Assembly (NCBI GenBank): GCA_028288765.1
Contig: JAQGHQ010000559.1
Coordinates: forward strand, 1 to 37,287
Length of the DNA: 37,287 bases
Origin: Gemmataceae bacterium
Lineage (GTDB): Bacteria > Planctomycetota > Planctomycetia > Gemmatales > Gemmataceae
Reading direction: 5' to 3'
The translations under genes and the position numbers were made by a program. Numbering within the stretch: the stretch's first letter is position 1; each line of letters begins with the position of its first letter. The notes beneath the pieces are model-generated. The model ran no database searches. It was not told the DNA's origin and saw nothing but the letters and a program-made list of their open reading frames with translations. Below, piece by piece: positions 23,920-31,640 of this stretch.

Positions 23920-23985
23920 ATGACCGGCCTTCGATTGCTCGCCCTCGGGTTGCTCGCGGGCCTCACACTGGGGAGAAAAGAGTAG
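23920..23985 (+). pseudogene. Truncated start of a secreted protein gene
   Basis: A 21-codon ORF beginning MTGLRLLALGLLAGLTLGRK, with GGAGGGG just upstream, looks like the first half of a signal peptide and then ends at a TAG. The palindrome at 23996-24048 starts 10 bases later. I infer that a repeat or the following insertion removed the rest of the gene. It could also be a chance ORF. Confidence 0.45.
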
Positions 23986-23995
23986 GCGGGTTTCC

Positions 23996-24048
23996 GTAGG
24001 GCCGGCTGTGCCGGCCGGTTTTGCTTCGGCCGGCACAGCCGGCCCTAC
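23996..24048. repeat. Perfect 22-bp-arm palindrome
   Basis: Positions 23996-24017 and 24027-24048 are exact reverse complements (GTAGGGCCGGCTGTGCCGGC at the left edge) around a 9-base loop GTTTTGCTT. It is a REP-like dispersed palindrome. Its right arm runs into the left copy of the 23-bp direct repeat that flanks the HEAT gene. Confidence 0.8.
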
Positions 24049-25917
24049 CCCATCTCGACCACCCCCGCGATAAAACGGCGGTCCCGTCTGATCGAAGATC
24101 CGGTTCGTGCCAAAGAGTTGCACCGGCCGGGCAGTTCCTCATCATGCGAGGAGGCGGCAGTGAATCTCTCACCGATGATCGCGGCGGCAGTTTTGATACT
24201 CGATGGCGGTTTGGTAACGGAGGATCCGGACACAGCCGACCCACGGCCGTTCAAGCAAAAGTCAGATGATGCCTTTGGATGGATTCCTTATTCGCTGGTC
24301 ACTTATGGCGTGGTACCGGGGTTCGAACTGTTCCAGTGCTTCGACGATAAAGCGGATCCGAAGTGCCCAGTCGGTCTGAAGGAGTTCCCCGACGAACTGG
24401 TGAAGCAACTCCGCTCGGGAGACGCCGAGGGGCGGGCCGCGGCCCTGAGATACCTCCGCATTCTCGCCGGTCTTGTCAGGAATGCTGCCTGGATGCGCAG
24501 TCGCGACGAGGGGGACAGGTCCTTTCGACTGGCACTCGGCGACTACACTCTCCCCGTCCGGTCGTCGTTGGAAGCCGCCGTCAAGGTGGCAAAGGGGGAG
24601 GACCGGCTGAACGCTGCCGCGGCATTGTTGGCCCTGACACCGGATCACCGGCCCGCAATCAACGCCCTCGTGGCGGAGTTCCAGTCGCCGGCCGCCGACC
24701 GCCGACCGCCGACTGAAGGCGTGTGAGATGGCCGGGACGATGCGGTTTTCGCAACCCGAAATCATCGCCGCCCTGGTGTCCGCTCTCGCCGATCCGGAGG
24801 AACGGGTGCGCCGGGCGGCCGTCGTCGCGGCCTGGCGGATCGGGCCACGGGCGTCCAAGGCGGTGCCCGCCCTGACCGAACTACTCAAGAGGGGCAATGC
24901 GGCACAACGCGCCACGGTCGTTCCGTTCGGGGTCATTGCACCGCCCGAAGAGCGGAACGTGGTCCTGCTCGCCCTGGCCGAGATGGGCCCGCAGGCCGGT
25001 CCGGCAGTTCCGGTCATGGCCGGGATCCTGAAAACGGCAGACGGAAAGGAGCGACTCGCGATCCTCACCTGCCTCGCACAGCTCGGCCCGACAGCCCAAC
25101 CCGCGATCCCGTCCCTCCATCTCCTCCTGAAGGGCGACGCGGTCGAGGATCGGTTGTCGGCTGCGGTCGCCGTTCTCTGCATCGCCCCTACCGATGTCGA
25201 CGCCGTGACCACACTTACAGCGGGCTTGAACAGCAAGATCAGGACGACACGGGGATTCGCGTTCAAGTTGTTCGAGAAGATGAATCCGAAGGTGAAGGCC
25301 CTGGTCCCTACGTTGACTTCGGCGCTTCAAGACGAGGAGATCCAAACCCGCGTCTTCGCAGCTCATGCATTGGGTCGAATGGGCCGCTCGCGGAGCCGGC
25401 CATTCCTGCCCTGGCCAAAATGCTCAACGAAGAAACGCGGGATGATAGCACGCGCATGATCGCGGCACAGGCTCTCGCGCAGCTCGGCAGGCCCGCGATC
25501 CCGTCTATGGAACAGGTATTCGATAGTCAGGAGTCGACCTCGTTGCAAGTGTACGTCGTGCGAGCGGTGAGGGAATACAGTCAAGACACGGCGGACGTCA
25601 TCCCGTTGTTAGAAAAGGCGTTGAAGAGCACTGAGGAGCAAATACGGGTCGACGCGGCCGCGTCGCTTGGGACACTGGGAAAGGGGACAGTCCGCTCGCG
25701 GGAGATATTAACGCGAATAAGAAAGAAAGACACTTCCACGGAGGTCCGGATGATGGCGGCATGGGCGCTGACACAGTTAGAGCACGATCCGGCCCGTTGA
25801 ATGCCTTGTCCCGGCCGCGCGAGTCGATGCCGATCGATTGCGTCGTCTGTACGGATTGAGGGGCCCGACCGCCACACCCACCGGGGTGATATCCGCCCTA
25901 CCCCATCTCGACCACCC
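24042..25917. repeat. 23-bp direct repeats flanking the HEAT-repeat gene block
   Basis: GCCCTACCCCATCTCGACCA plus CCC occurs identically at 24042-24064 and 25895-25917. The right copy contains the natural stop and last codons (RVVEMG) of the ABC gene on the minus strand. The left copy is the same few codons with nothing of that gene before it. The block between, about 1.83 kb, holds only the HEAT gene. This is the footprint expected of an insertion or of a duplication-based rearrangement. Confidence 0.6.
24160..25800 (+). pseudogene. HEAT-repeat protein gene broken by two frameshifts
   Basis: Three frames form one HEAT protein of about 546 aa. Part 1 (GTG 24160, with AGGAGG upstream) starts with a signal-like NLSPMIAAAVLILDGG and has the first repeats. 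Part 2 (24728-25459) and part 3 (ending 25800) carry typical repeats such as DPEERVRRAAVVAAWRIG and STEEQIRVDAAASLGTLG. Break 1 is at a heptamer CCGCCGA present three times (24692-24712): with two copies the frame reads through as SPAADRRLKACEMAGTMRF, a good HEAT turn. Break 2 is at about 25378, where one extra G gives ALGRMGPLAEPAIPALAKML. HEAT proteins are scaffolds for protein binding. As written it is a pseudogene; either lesion could be a sequencing error. Confidence 0.75.
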
Positions 25918-27370
25918 GCCCCTCGTTCAGCCGGAGCTGGTGGGTCACCGTCCGCGGGATTTCCTCGGCGCGGTGGCTCACGAACAGCAGCGTCTGGTCC
26001 GGCGCGAGGCTGCGGTCGAGCCAGTCGCGGGCGCGTTCGGCCGTCCGACCGTCGAGTCCCTGGAACGGCTCGTCGAGGATCAGGAGCGGGGGGCGCTTCA
26101 CCAGTGCCCGCACGAGCAGGACGAGCCGTTGTTCCCCGGTCGAGAGCTGGCGGAACGGTCGGCGGGCGAGATGCGCGATCCGGAACTCGTCGAACAGCCC
26201 TCGCACCGCGGCGTCTTGCTCCGGGGTGGTCGGGCGGGCGGTGACGCCGTCGAAGAACCCGGTCGCCGCCGCGCGGTCGGCGGTCAACGGCTCCGTGAAG
26301 TAGAGATGGAACTCGGGCGACACCAGACCGACCTGCCGTTTCACCTCCCAGACACTCTCGCCCGTTCCTCTCTGCCGGCCGAACAGCCTGACGTGGTTGC
26401 TGTACGCCTGCGGGTGGTCGCCGCAGAGCAGGCTCAGGAGCGTCGTCTTCCCGCTCCCGTTCGGCCCGATGACCGCCCACCGCTCCCCGGCCCGAACGGT
26501 CCAGGTGATGTCGTTCAGGATGACCTTTCCGCCGTGGGACACGGAGACGTTGCGAAGTTCCACGAATGCGGAATGCGGAATGCGGAATGCGGATTCTCGA
26601 TCACCGTGGAAGGTAGGCCCTTGGATCGAAGCCGTTGGCGGGATCGGGGCTTTCATTCCGCATTCCGCATTCCGCATTCCGCATTCAAAAACATCTGTCA
26701 CCCATCCCGGGACCGCGTCCGGAGGACAGATCAGCACCAGTCGGAGCCCCTCTTTGACCAGCCCGCCGAGTAACTCGGTCACGTCCGCGCGGCCGGCCGC
26801 GTCGACGCCGATGAACGGGTCGTCGAGGACGAGCAGTTCCGGGTGCGAGAGCAGGGCCCGCGCGATCCGCGCCCGGCGGGTCTGGCCGTTCGACAGCTTG
26901 ATGAACGAGAGCGGGAGCTGGGGGTCGATCCCGAGCCGGCGGGCGGCGTCCCGGACCGCGGCGTCGGGGGCGCCCGTTCCACTGCGGAGGTACTGATCGA
27001 GCGTCAGGGGCTCGTCCGCGTCGGCGAACTCGAACCGCTGCTGGTAGTAGTGCCCGGCGTAGGAGAAAAGTCGAGATTCTTCCTTGAACGCGACGTGCCG
27101 GATCAGTTCGGACGGGAACGCGACGGGGCGGCCGGCCGCGCGGAGTCGGTCGAGGACCGGCCACGAGATCGACCCGGACCGTACCGGGTGCTTGCCCAGG
27201 AGCGTTTCGGCGAGTGTGGTCTTGCCCGACCCGACGGGGCCGACGACCGCCCAGGTCTCGCCCCCGCGGATCGTCCAGGAAAGGTCGTTGAGGACGACGT
27301 GCCCGCCGGGCCGGGCGACGGTGACGCGGTCGAGGACGACGAGCGGCTGGCCGGGGGAAGGCGGTGACAT
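25898..27370 (-). CDS. ModF-like twin ABC ATP-binding protein
   Basis: A 490-aa protein with two complete ABC nucleotide-binding domains. Domain 1: Walker A GPVGSGKTT, signature KLSNGQTRR, Walker B LLVLDDPF. Domain 2: Walker A GPNGSGKTT, signature QLSTGEQR, Walker B LLILDEPFQGLDGRT. No membrane segments are present. The order and the unusual LSNGQ signature match ModF/PhrA-type proteins, which act in the cytoplasm and whose transport role, if any, is unclear. Between the domains lies an in-frame 41-residue stretch encoded by a dispersed inverted repeat (26564-26686). The gene starts 7 bases after the hemC stop and is probably cotranscribed with it. Confidence 0.9.
   Translation of the reverse strand: MSPPSPGQPLVVLDRVTVARPGGHVVLNDLSWTIRGGETWAVVGPVGSGKTTLAETLLGKHPVRSGSISWPVLDRLRAAGRPVAFPSELIRHVAFKEESRLFSYAGHYYQQRFEFADADEPLTLDQYLRSGTGAPDAAVRDAARRLGIDPQLPLSFIKLSNGQTRRARIARALLSHPELLVLDDPFIGVDAAGRADVTELLGGLVKEGLRLVLICPPDAVPGWVTDVFECGMRNAECGMKAPIPPTASIQGPTFHGDRESAFRIPHSAFVELRNVSVSHGGKVILNDITWTVRAGERWAVIGPNGSGKTTLLSLLCGDHPQAYSNHVRLFGRQRGTGESVWEVKRQVGLVSPEFHLYFTEPLTADRAAATGFFDGVTARPTTPEQDAAVRGLFDEFRIAHLARRPFRQLSTGEQRLVLLVRALVKRPPLLILDEPFQGLDGRTAERARDWLDRSLAPDQTLLFVSHRAEEIPRTVTHQLRLNEGRVVEMG
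26564..26686. repeat. Inverted GAATGCG-type repeat inside the ABC gene
   Basis: The left arm is a run of the octamer-like unit GAATGCG/GGAATGC (26564-26595), mirrored at 26655-26686 with 30 of 32 bases pairing, around a 59-base centre. The whole segment is 123 bp, exactly 41 codons, has no stop in the ABC frame, and encodes the linker peptide beginning ECGMRNAECGM and ending FRIPHSAF. Confidence 0.8.
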
Positions 27371-27377
27371 TCCTCTG

Positions 27378-28310
27378 TTATACGCCGGGCGGGGGAGGCG
27401 GTTGGAGGAGCTCGCCCGCCCCCTCGGCGAGGAGTATGGCGGCGAGTTCCTGGCCGACCGCGAGCGGGGTTTCGGCCGGGCCGGCGTGCGTCGCCACCAC
27501 CCGCCGCCGGCCGTCCGGGGTGAGGACCGCGCCGCGCAGGGTCAGCACGCCGTCCACGATCTTCGACGTGGTCCCGATCGGGACGAGACACCCGCCGCCG
27601 AGCGCGTACAGCATCGCCCGCTCGGCCAGGACCCGGTGGAACGTGTCGACGTCGAGGAGGGCGGCGACGAGGTGCTTCGTCTCGTCGTCGTCCGACCGGC
27701 ATTCCAGCCCGATCGCCCCCTGCCCGACCGCCGGAAGCATCCACACGGGGTCGAGGATTTCGGTGACCCGGTCCGCGAGCCCGAGCCGGGCCAGCCCCGC
27801 CTCGGCGAGGATGATGCCGTCGAGGTCCTGGCCGGCGAGCTTCCGGAGGCGGGTTTCGACGTTCCCCCGGAGGTCGATCAGCTGGAGGTCCGGCCGGCGG
27901 TTCAGGAGCTGGGCCCGCCGCCGCAGGCTGCTCGTCCCGATGACGGCCCCCCCGGGCAGCACGTCGAACCGGCGGTGTTTGTGGGAGACGAAGGCGTCAC
28001 CGGCCGGGCCGCGGGGCGGAACGGCGACGAGTTCGAGGCCGGGCTCGGGGATCGTGGGCAGGTCCTTCAGGCTGTGAACGGCGACGTCCGCCCGGCGGTC
28101 GTGGAGGGCGGTCTGGATGGCCTTGGTGAACACCCCGAACCCGCCCATCGCCGACAGCGCGGACGCCTGGTCCCGGTCGCCGTGCGTTTCGATGATGACG
28201 AGCTCGACCGGCCGCGGCGCGACCACCGGCCGCAGCCGGTCGGCGACGTAGTTCGCCTGCCACAGGGCGAGATGACTGCCTCGGGTGCCGAGACGGAGGG
28301 GTGAGGTCAT
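27378..28310 (-). CDS. hemC: Hydroxymethylbilane synthase (porphobilinogen deaminase)
   Basis: A 310-aa enzyme joining four porphobilinogen units into hydroxymethylbilane in haem/chlorophyll-type tetrapyrrole synthesis. Motifs: RLGTRGSHLALWQAN at the start, DVAVHSLKDLPT, IGTSSLRRRAQL, and GNVETRLRKL; the dipyrromethane cofactor Cys is Cys241 in LGGGCLVPIG. All substrate-binding Arg and Lys regions are present. Start ATG 28310, just outside the palindrome at 28320. Downstream the ABC gene begins after 7 bases. Confidence 0.96.
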   Translation of the reverse strand: MTSPLRLGTRGSHLALWQANYVADRLRPVVAPRPVELVIIETHGDRDQASALSAMGGFGVFTKAIQTALHDRRADVAVHSLKDLPTIPEPGLELVAVPPRGPAGDAFVSHKHRRFDVLPGGAVIGTSSLRRRAQLLNRRPDLQLIDLRGNVETRLRKLAGQDLDGIILAEAGLARLGLADRVTEILDPVWMLPAVGQGAIGLECRSDDDETKHLVAALLDVDTFHRVLAERAMLYALGGGCLVPIGTTSKIVDGVLTLRGAVLTPDGRRRVVATHAGPAETPLAVGQELAAILLAEGAGELLQPPPPPGV

Positions 28311-28319
28311 TGTTGTCTT

Positions 28320-28410
28320 GGCGAGCGGGGGGGCGTGAGCCCCCCGAGGAACTGCCTCGCGCTTTCAGGTTGTTTTTGTCGCACTCGGGGGCTCACGCCC
28401 CCCGCTCGCC
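28320..28410. repeat. Dispersed palindrome (GGCGAGCGGGGGGCGT type)
   Basis: The left arm 28320-28348 and right arm 28384-28410 pair over about 27 bases with two single-base insertions, around a 35-base centre. It fills the gap between hemC and the HIT gene, and its right arm encodes the C-terminal residues and the stop of the HIT protein. I know this sequence type as a frequent planctomycete repeat. Confidence 0.8.
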
Positions 28411-28881
28411 CGGAGCCCGGTTCGCCCGCAGCCAGTCCCTCAGCCGTCCGGTGATCTCGGCCCGGGGGAGCGTACCGGTTTCGAGCCGAGCCTTCTCGGC
28501 GGAGTAGGCCTCGGCCCGGTCGAGGGCGAACCACACCGGGCGGAGCCGGTCCGAGTCGGCCGCCGACCGCGGGAACAGGTGCCAGTGCAGGTGCGGGACG
28601 AGGTTGCCGAGCAGCTCGTAGTTCAGCTTGTGCGGCCGGAAACATGCTTCGATCGACTCGGCCAGGGTGGTCATTTCCGCCAGGAACTCGGGTCGGGCGG
28701 GGCCGAGCTGGCTCAGCTCCGTGGCGTGGGCCCGGGACACGAGCACGCAATACCCGGTGAAGAACTGCCACGGCCCGAGCACCGCCACCGAGTGCGGGAA
28801 ATTCCAGACCACGTCCGCCGCCGGCCACCCGTCCGGGTCGGCCAGCTTCCGACAGAACGGGCAATCGGGGACGGGGCCCAT
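28393..28881 (-). CDS. HIT domain protein
   Basis: A 162-aa histidine-triad protein. The motif PHLHWHLFPR near residue 95 is the catalytic triad (H-x-H-x-H), and CPFC at residues 7-10 begins a zinc-like pair with a later position. HIT proteins hydrolyse or transfer nucleotidyl groups such as AMP-linked dinucleotides. It is longer than HinT (also in this window at 34461) and probably belongs to the Fhit/GalT-like side. The last residues RAPGERGA and the stop come from the palindrome at 28320-28410. Confidence 0.88.
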   Translation of the reverse strand: MGPVPDCPFCRKLADPDGWPAADVVWNFPHSVAVLGPWQFFTGYCVLVSRAHATELSQLGPARPEFLAEMTTLAESIEACFRPHKLNYELLGNLVPHLHWHLFPRSAADSDRLRPVWFALDRAEAYSAEKARLETGTLPRAEITGRLRDWLRANRAPGERGA

Positions 28882-28911
28882 ACCAGAATGGTAAGGGCCG
28901 GGGGAAAAGAA

Positions 28912-28944
28912 GAAAGCCCCGGGACACCTGTCCCGGGGGCTTTC
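28912..28944 (-). terminator. Rho-independent terminator of the TPM gene
   Basis: GAAAGCCCCGGGACA and TGTCCCGGGGGCTTTC pair with one bulge around a CC loop. On the minus strand it is followed by TTCTTTTCC, a U-rich tail, and it lies 14 bases after the TPM gene stop. It could also stop plus-strand transcription, which lacks any gene here. Confidence 0.75.
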
Positions 28945-28958
28945 GTGTTATCGGGGGG

Positions 28959-30008
28959 TTAGAAGTCGCCGCCGCCGCCGAAATCGCCACCACCACCGCC
29001 GCCGAAGTCACCGCCTCCGCCCCAGTCGCCACCGCCGCCGGTGTCACCCCCACCGCCGTCATCGAAGCCGCCGCCCGCCCCGTCGTCGCCGCTGAAATCA
29101 CCGGCCCCGGTGTCACCGCTTGTGCCGCCGGTATCGCCGTAGCTATCCCCGGCATAGGCATCGGACCCACCGAACATGCCGCCGTGGCCGAACATGTTGT
29201 TGTACAGCCACATCCCGGCCATCGCCCCGAAGAGCCCGCCGAACAGGCTGGTCATGAATCCGCCACCACCTCCGCCACCGCCCCCCCCGTACCCACCACC
29301 ACCACCGCCGCCGCCGGTGAACGCCCGGATCAGCCCGATCACCAGCCAGACGCCGAGAAGCACACAAAGACCCAGGCAGATCCAGCCTCCGATGCTGATC
29401 CCGCCCGGCTTGTGGGTGGTCGTGGTATTGTGGGTCGTCGTGTTCACCGGTACTGTCGTGTCTTTCAGGTCGGTGATGATGTAATCGATCGCCGCCTTCA
29501 AGCCGTTATCCCGGATCGCCACCTGCTTCGCCGGGTCCGACTCCTTGGCCGCCTCGCGGAAGCTGTTGAGCAGCGTATCCCGCAACTTCTGTTCATTTTC
29601 GTGACTGAACCCGCGGTCCCGGGTTTCCTTGTCCGCGAGCACCTCGACGTAGCCCGGCTTGCGGCAAACGAGGATGTAGATCCCCTTGGCCTTGTCGTTC
29701 GTCGCCAGTTCCTTGGCCCAGTCCTTGAAGAACTTGGACTTGTTCTCCTCGCTGTACGCCGCCTTCTTGTTCTCCGGGATCTCGGCGTAGGTGTCGATCG
29801 TGACCGTCAGCCCGTGGTCGAACTGCGTGCCCGACATGGCCGCCTTGGCCTTCTCGATCCCGGCCGAGGAGAACAACTTGCCGTCATCGAACACGTTCAA
29901 GGTGCCAGGCTTTTTCGTCTCCGCTTTGGCGGCTAGGGCCGGGCTCACGACCAAGCCGGCCGCCAACACGGCAGCGGTCATCGCCAGGCCCGTCAGGTAT
30001 TTGCTCAT
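28959..30008 (-). CDS. TPM-domain membrane protein with Gly-rich tail
   Basis: A 349-aa protein. The start ATG 30008 is set by AAGGAGA just upstream; a longer frame to 30056 lacks support. Signal peptide MSKYLTGLAMTAAVLAAGLV, with ALA-AKAE as likely cleavage. A TPM-type (Rossmann-like) domain at about 40-200 includes VTIDTYAEIPENKKA, YILVCRKPGYVEVLADKETR and DRGFSHENEQKLRDTL. A membrane helix at about 232-250 (GGWICLGLCVLLGVWLVIGL) is followed by a very glycine-rich region, an amphipathic MWLYNNMFGHGGMFGG, and a tail of GGGGD repeats ending in GGGGDF. TPM proteins are periplasmic phosphatase-like or photosystem-repair factors in other organisms; function here is unknown. Confidence 0.82.
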   Translation of the reverse strand: MSKYLTGLAMTAAVLAAGLVVSPALAAKAETKKPGTLNVFDDGKLFSSAGIEKAKAAMSGTQFDHGLTVTIDTYAEIPENKKAAYSEENKSKFFKDWAKELATNDKAKGIYILVCRKPGYVEVLADKETRDRGFSHENEQKLRDTLLNSFREAAKESDPAKQVAIRDNGLKAAIDYIITDLKDTTVPVNTTTHNTTTTHKPGGISIGGWICLGLCVLLGVWLVIGLIRAFTGGGGGGGGYGGGGGGGGGGFMTSLFGGLFGAMAGMWLYNNMFGHGGMFGGSDAYAGDSYGDTGGTSGDTGAGDFSGDDGAGGGFDDGGGGDTGGGGDWGGGGDFGGGGGGDFGGGGDF

Positions 30009-30239
30009 CTCATTATCTCCTTGTGGGGCGCGGGAGGTGCGAGGCACCACCGACAAGTACGGCGGTATTGTACATCACCCGTGCAAGAGTCTCGCGGCAA
30101 ATCCACGGCCGACCCGCCCGGCCGGTCCAATCTTGACCCGAATTCCAGAACGGTTTACGCTTTTCGACCGACGTCTCAGTCTCGAACCCGATCCGAATGA
30201 CAGGGCCATGCCCGCGGGCCCGGCAAGGAGGTCGCAACC

Positions 30240-31124
30240 GTGATCAGCGTCATCTTTTGCTCCCGCGTGAAGGACAACCCGGATTCGAACGTCGGCCGGT
30301 TGCTCGACTCCATGGTCGCGAATACCACCCCGGAGGAGCAAGAGCAGGTCGAGTTCCTCATCAAGTACGACGACGACGACGAGCACCGGCCGGCGGCCGG
30401 TGCCTTCGCCAACTACCCCTTCCCGGTCCGCACCTTCGCGTGGTCCCGCGGGGAGGGGCGGCACGCCCTGCACCACGCCCAGGAATACATGTTCACCCAG
30501 CGGGACCCGCGGTCGCGGTTCCTGCTGATGACCGCCGACGACTTCTACTTCACCCGCCCGGGGTTCGTCTCCGAGATCCTGAACACCCGGGACGAGTTCT
30601 GCATCCTCGGCTACAAGCGGCCGCCGATCGAGGCGTACGCCCGGCGGTACGAGCAGGAGGCGATGATCCGGGATTGGGTGGTCTCGTTCGGCTGCTGGTC
30701 GCCGGTCGTCAGCGTCCGCCTGATCGAGGTGTGCCAGAACTTCGGCTGGCAGGCCAACGTCGACAGCTGGCTCATGGGCCTCTCGGTCGTACTGTATGAC
30801 ATGTACGGGATCGTCCTCTGGCACACCGTGCCGTCGTTCTACGAGCGGGGCGGGTCGTACGAGCGGCCGGCCAGTGTGGGGACCGCGCCGACGTACAACA
30901 ACATGGAGCTGACGAACAACAAGGGTCCGGAGAACAAGTACTGGTTCGAGCTCGTCCGCCGACAGGCCCGAAATGTCTACCTGAACATGAGGTACGGGAC
31001 GAGTTTGAAGCCGCTCGGCTGGGGCCCGCGGCGGCTCTTGCGGAAGATCCGGTCGCAACCGATCGGCCAGCTGCCGGACCGCATGTGGCGGCGGATCAAG
31101 CGCGACCTCCGGATCGCGAACTAA
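30240..31124 (+). CDS. Glycosyltransferase-like protein (GT-A type)
   Basis: A 294-aa protein starting at GTG 30240 with AAGGAGG about 10 bases upstream. MISVIFCSRVKDNPDSNVGR begins a GT-A-like fold, YDDDDEH supplies a DxD-type acidic motif for metal and nucleotide sugar, and FLLMTADDFYFTRPGFVSEI resembles an acceptor/metal region. No membrane segment. It is separated from the flippase gene (31641) by 516 bp with no other gene and is in the same direction. Together they suggest assembly and export of a surface glycan. The family is inferred from short motifs only. Confidence 0.6.
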   Translation: MISVIFCSRVKDNPDSNVGRLLDSMVANTTPEEQEQVEFLIKYDDDDEHRPAAGAFANYPFPVRTFAWSRGEGRHALHHAQEYMFTQRDPRSRFLLMTADDFYFTRPGFVSEILNTRDEFCILGYKRPPIEAYARRYEQEAMIRDWVVSFGCWSPVVSVRLIEVCQNFGWQANVDSWLMGLSVVLYDMYGIVLWHTVPSFYERGGSYERPASVGTAPTYNNMELTNNKGPENKYWFELVRRQARNVYLNMRYGTSLKPLGWGPRRLLRKIRSQPIGQLPDRMWRRIKRDLRIAN

Positions 31125-31640
31125 CCCCGGGCCGGAGGCCGCCCCAAGACGAGCTGGGGACGGCACCCGGGTCCTTCTACCCCGCAAACCCGGAGCCGTC
31201 CGCCCCGACTGTCCGGCCTCGATCACGGCATTTCTCACGTCTCGACCCCACCGCCCGGCTATTCTGACCGAATGTGGGCGGGGGCCATGAGTTCGGCGCG
31301 ATCCGCTGTCCGCTTGTTCACACCATCCGCCCGCCGCGTACAGCAAGTATTCGCTGCCACCCCACGAAGATTTCGCCATGCCGCTGCCCCGGATCCGCGC
31401 GACCACCATCCTTGCCGTCCGGACATCCGCCGGGCCCGCCATTGGCGGGGACGGGTAGGTCACGCTCGGCAGGTCGAGCGGTGGGTGAGAACGGGCCCAC
31501 GAAACCGGGCCGGTCGGTAGAACTCCCTTGTTTAAAGTGCGTCCGCCCCGACGCCCCGGGTGGGCGGCGGTTGGCCTCGACCCGCCTCCGTTCCCCGTGC
31601 TACTCTTACCGCTCCACCCGCCGGCACGGAGGCCGCCGCG
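31125..31640. other. Intergenic region without recognised gene
   Basis: About 516 bp. Short frames here have no family signs. The segment around 31525-31540 (TTGTTTAAAG) is the only AT-rich spot and might hold a promoter for the flippase gene, but no correctly spaced -35 was found. Confidence 0.35.

Noticed and set aside
26564..26686. CRISPR-like look of the GAATGCG units
   Set aside because: Units are contiguous with no spacers and are arranged as an inverted pair inside a coding frame.
28959..29330. GGN-repeat tract as a tandem DNA repeat element
   Set aside because: It is the Gly-rich coding tail of the TPM-domain protein, with codon variation and intact frame.
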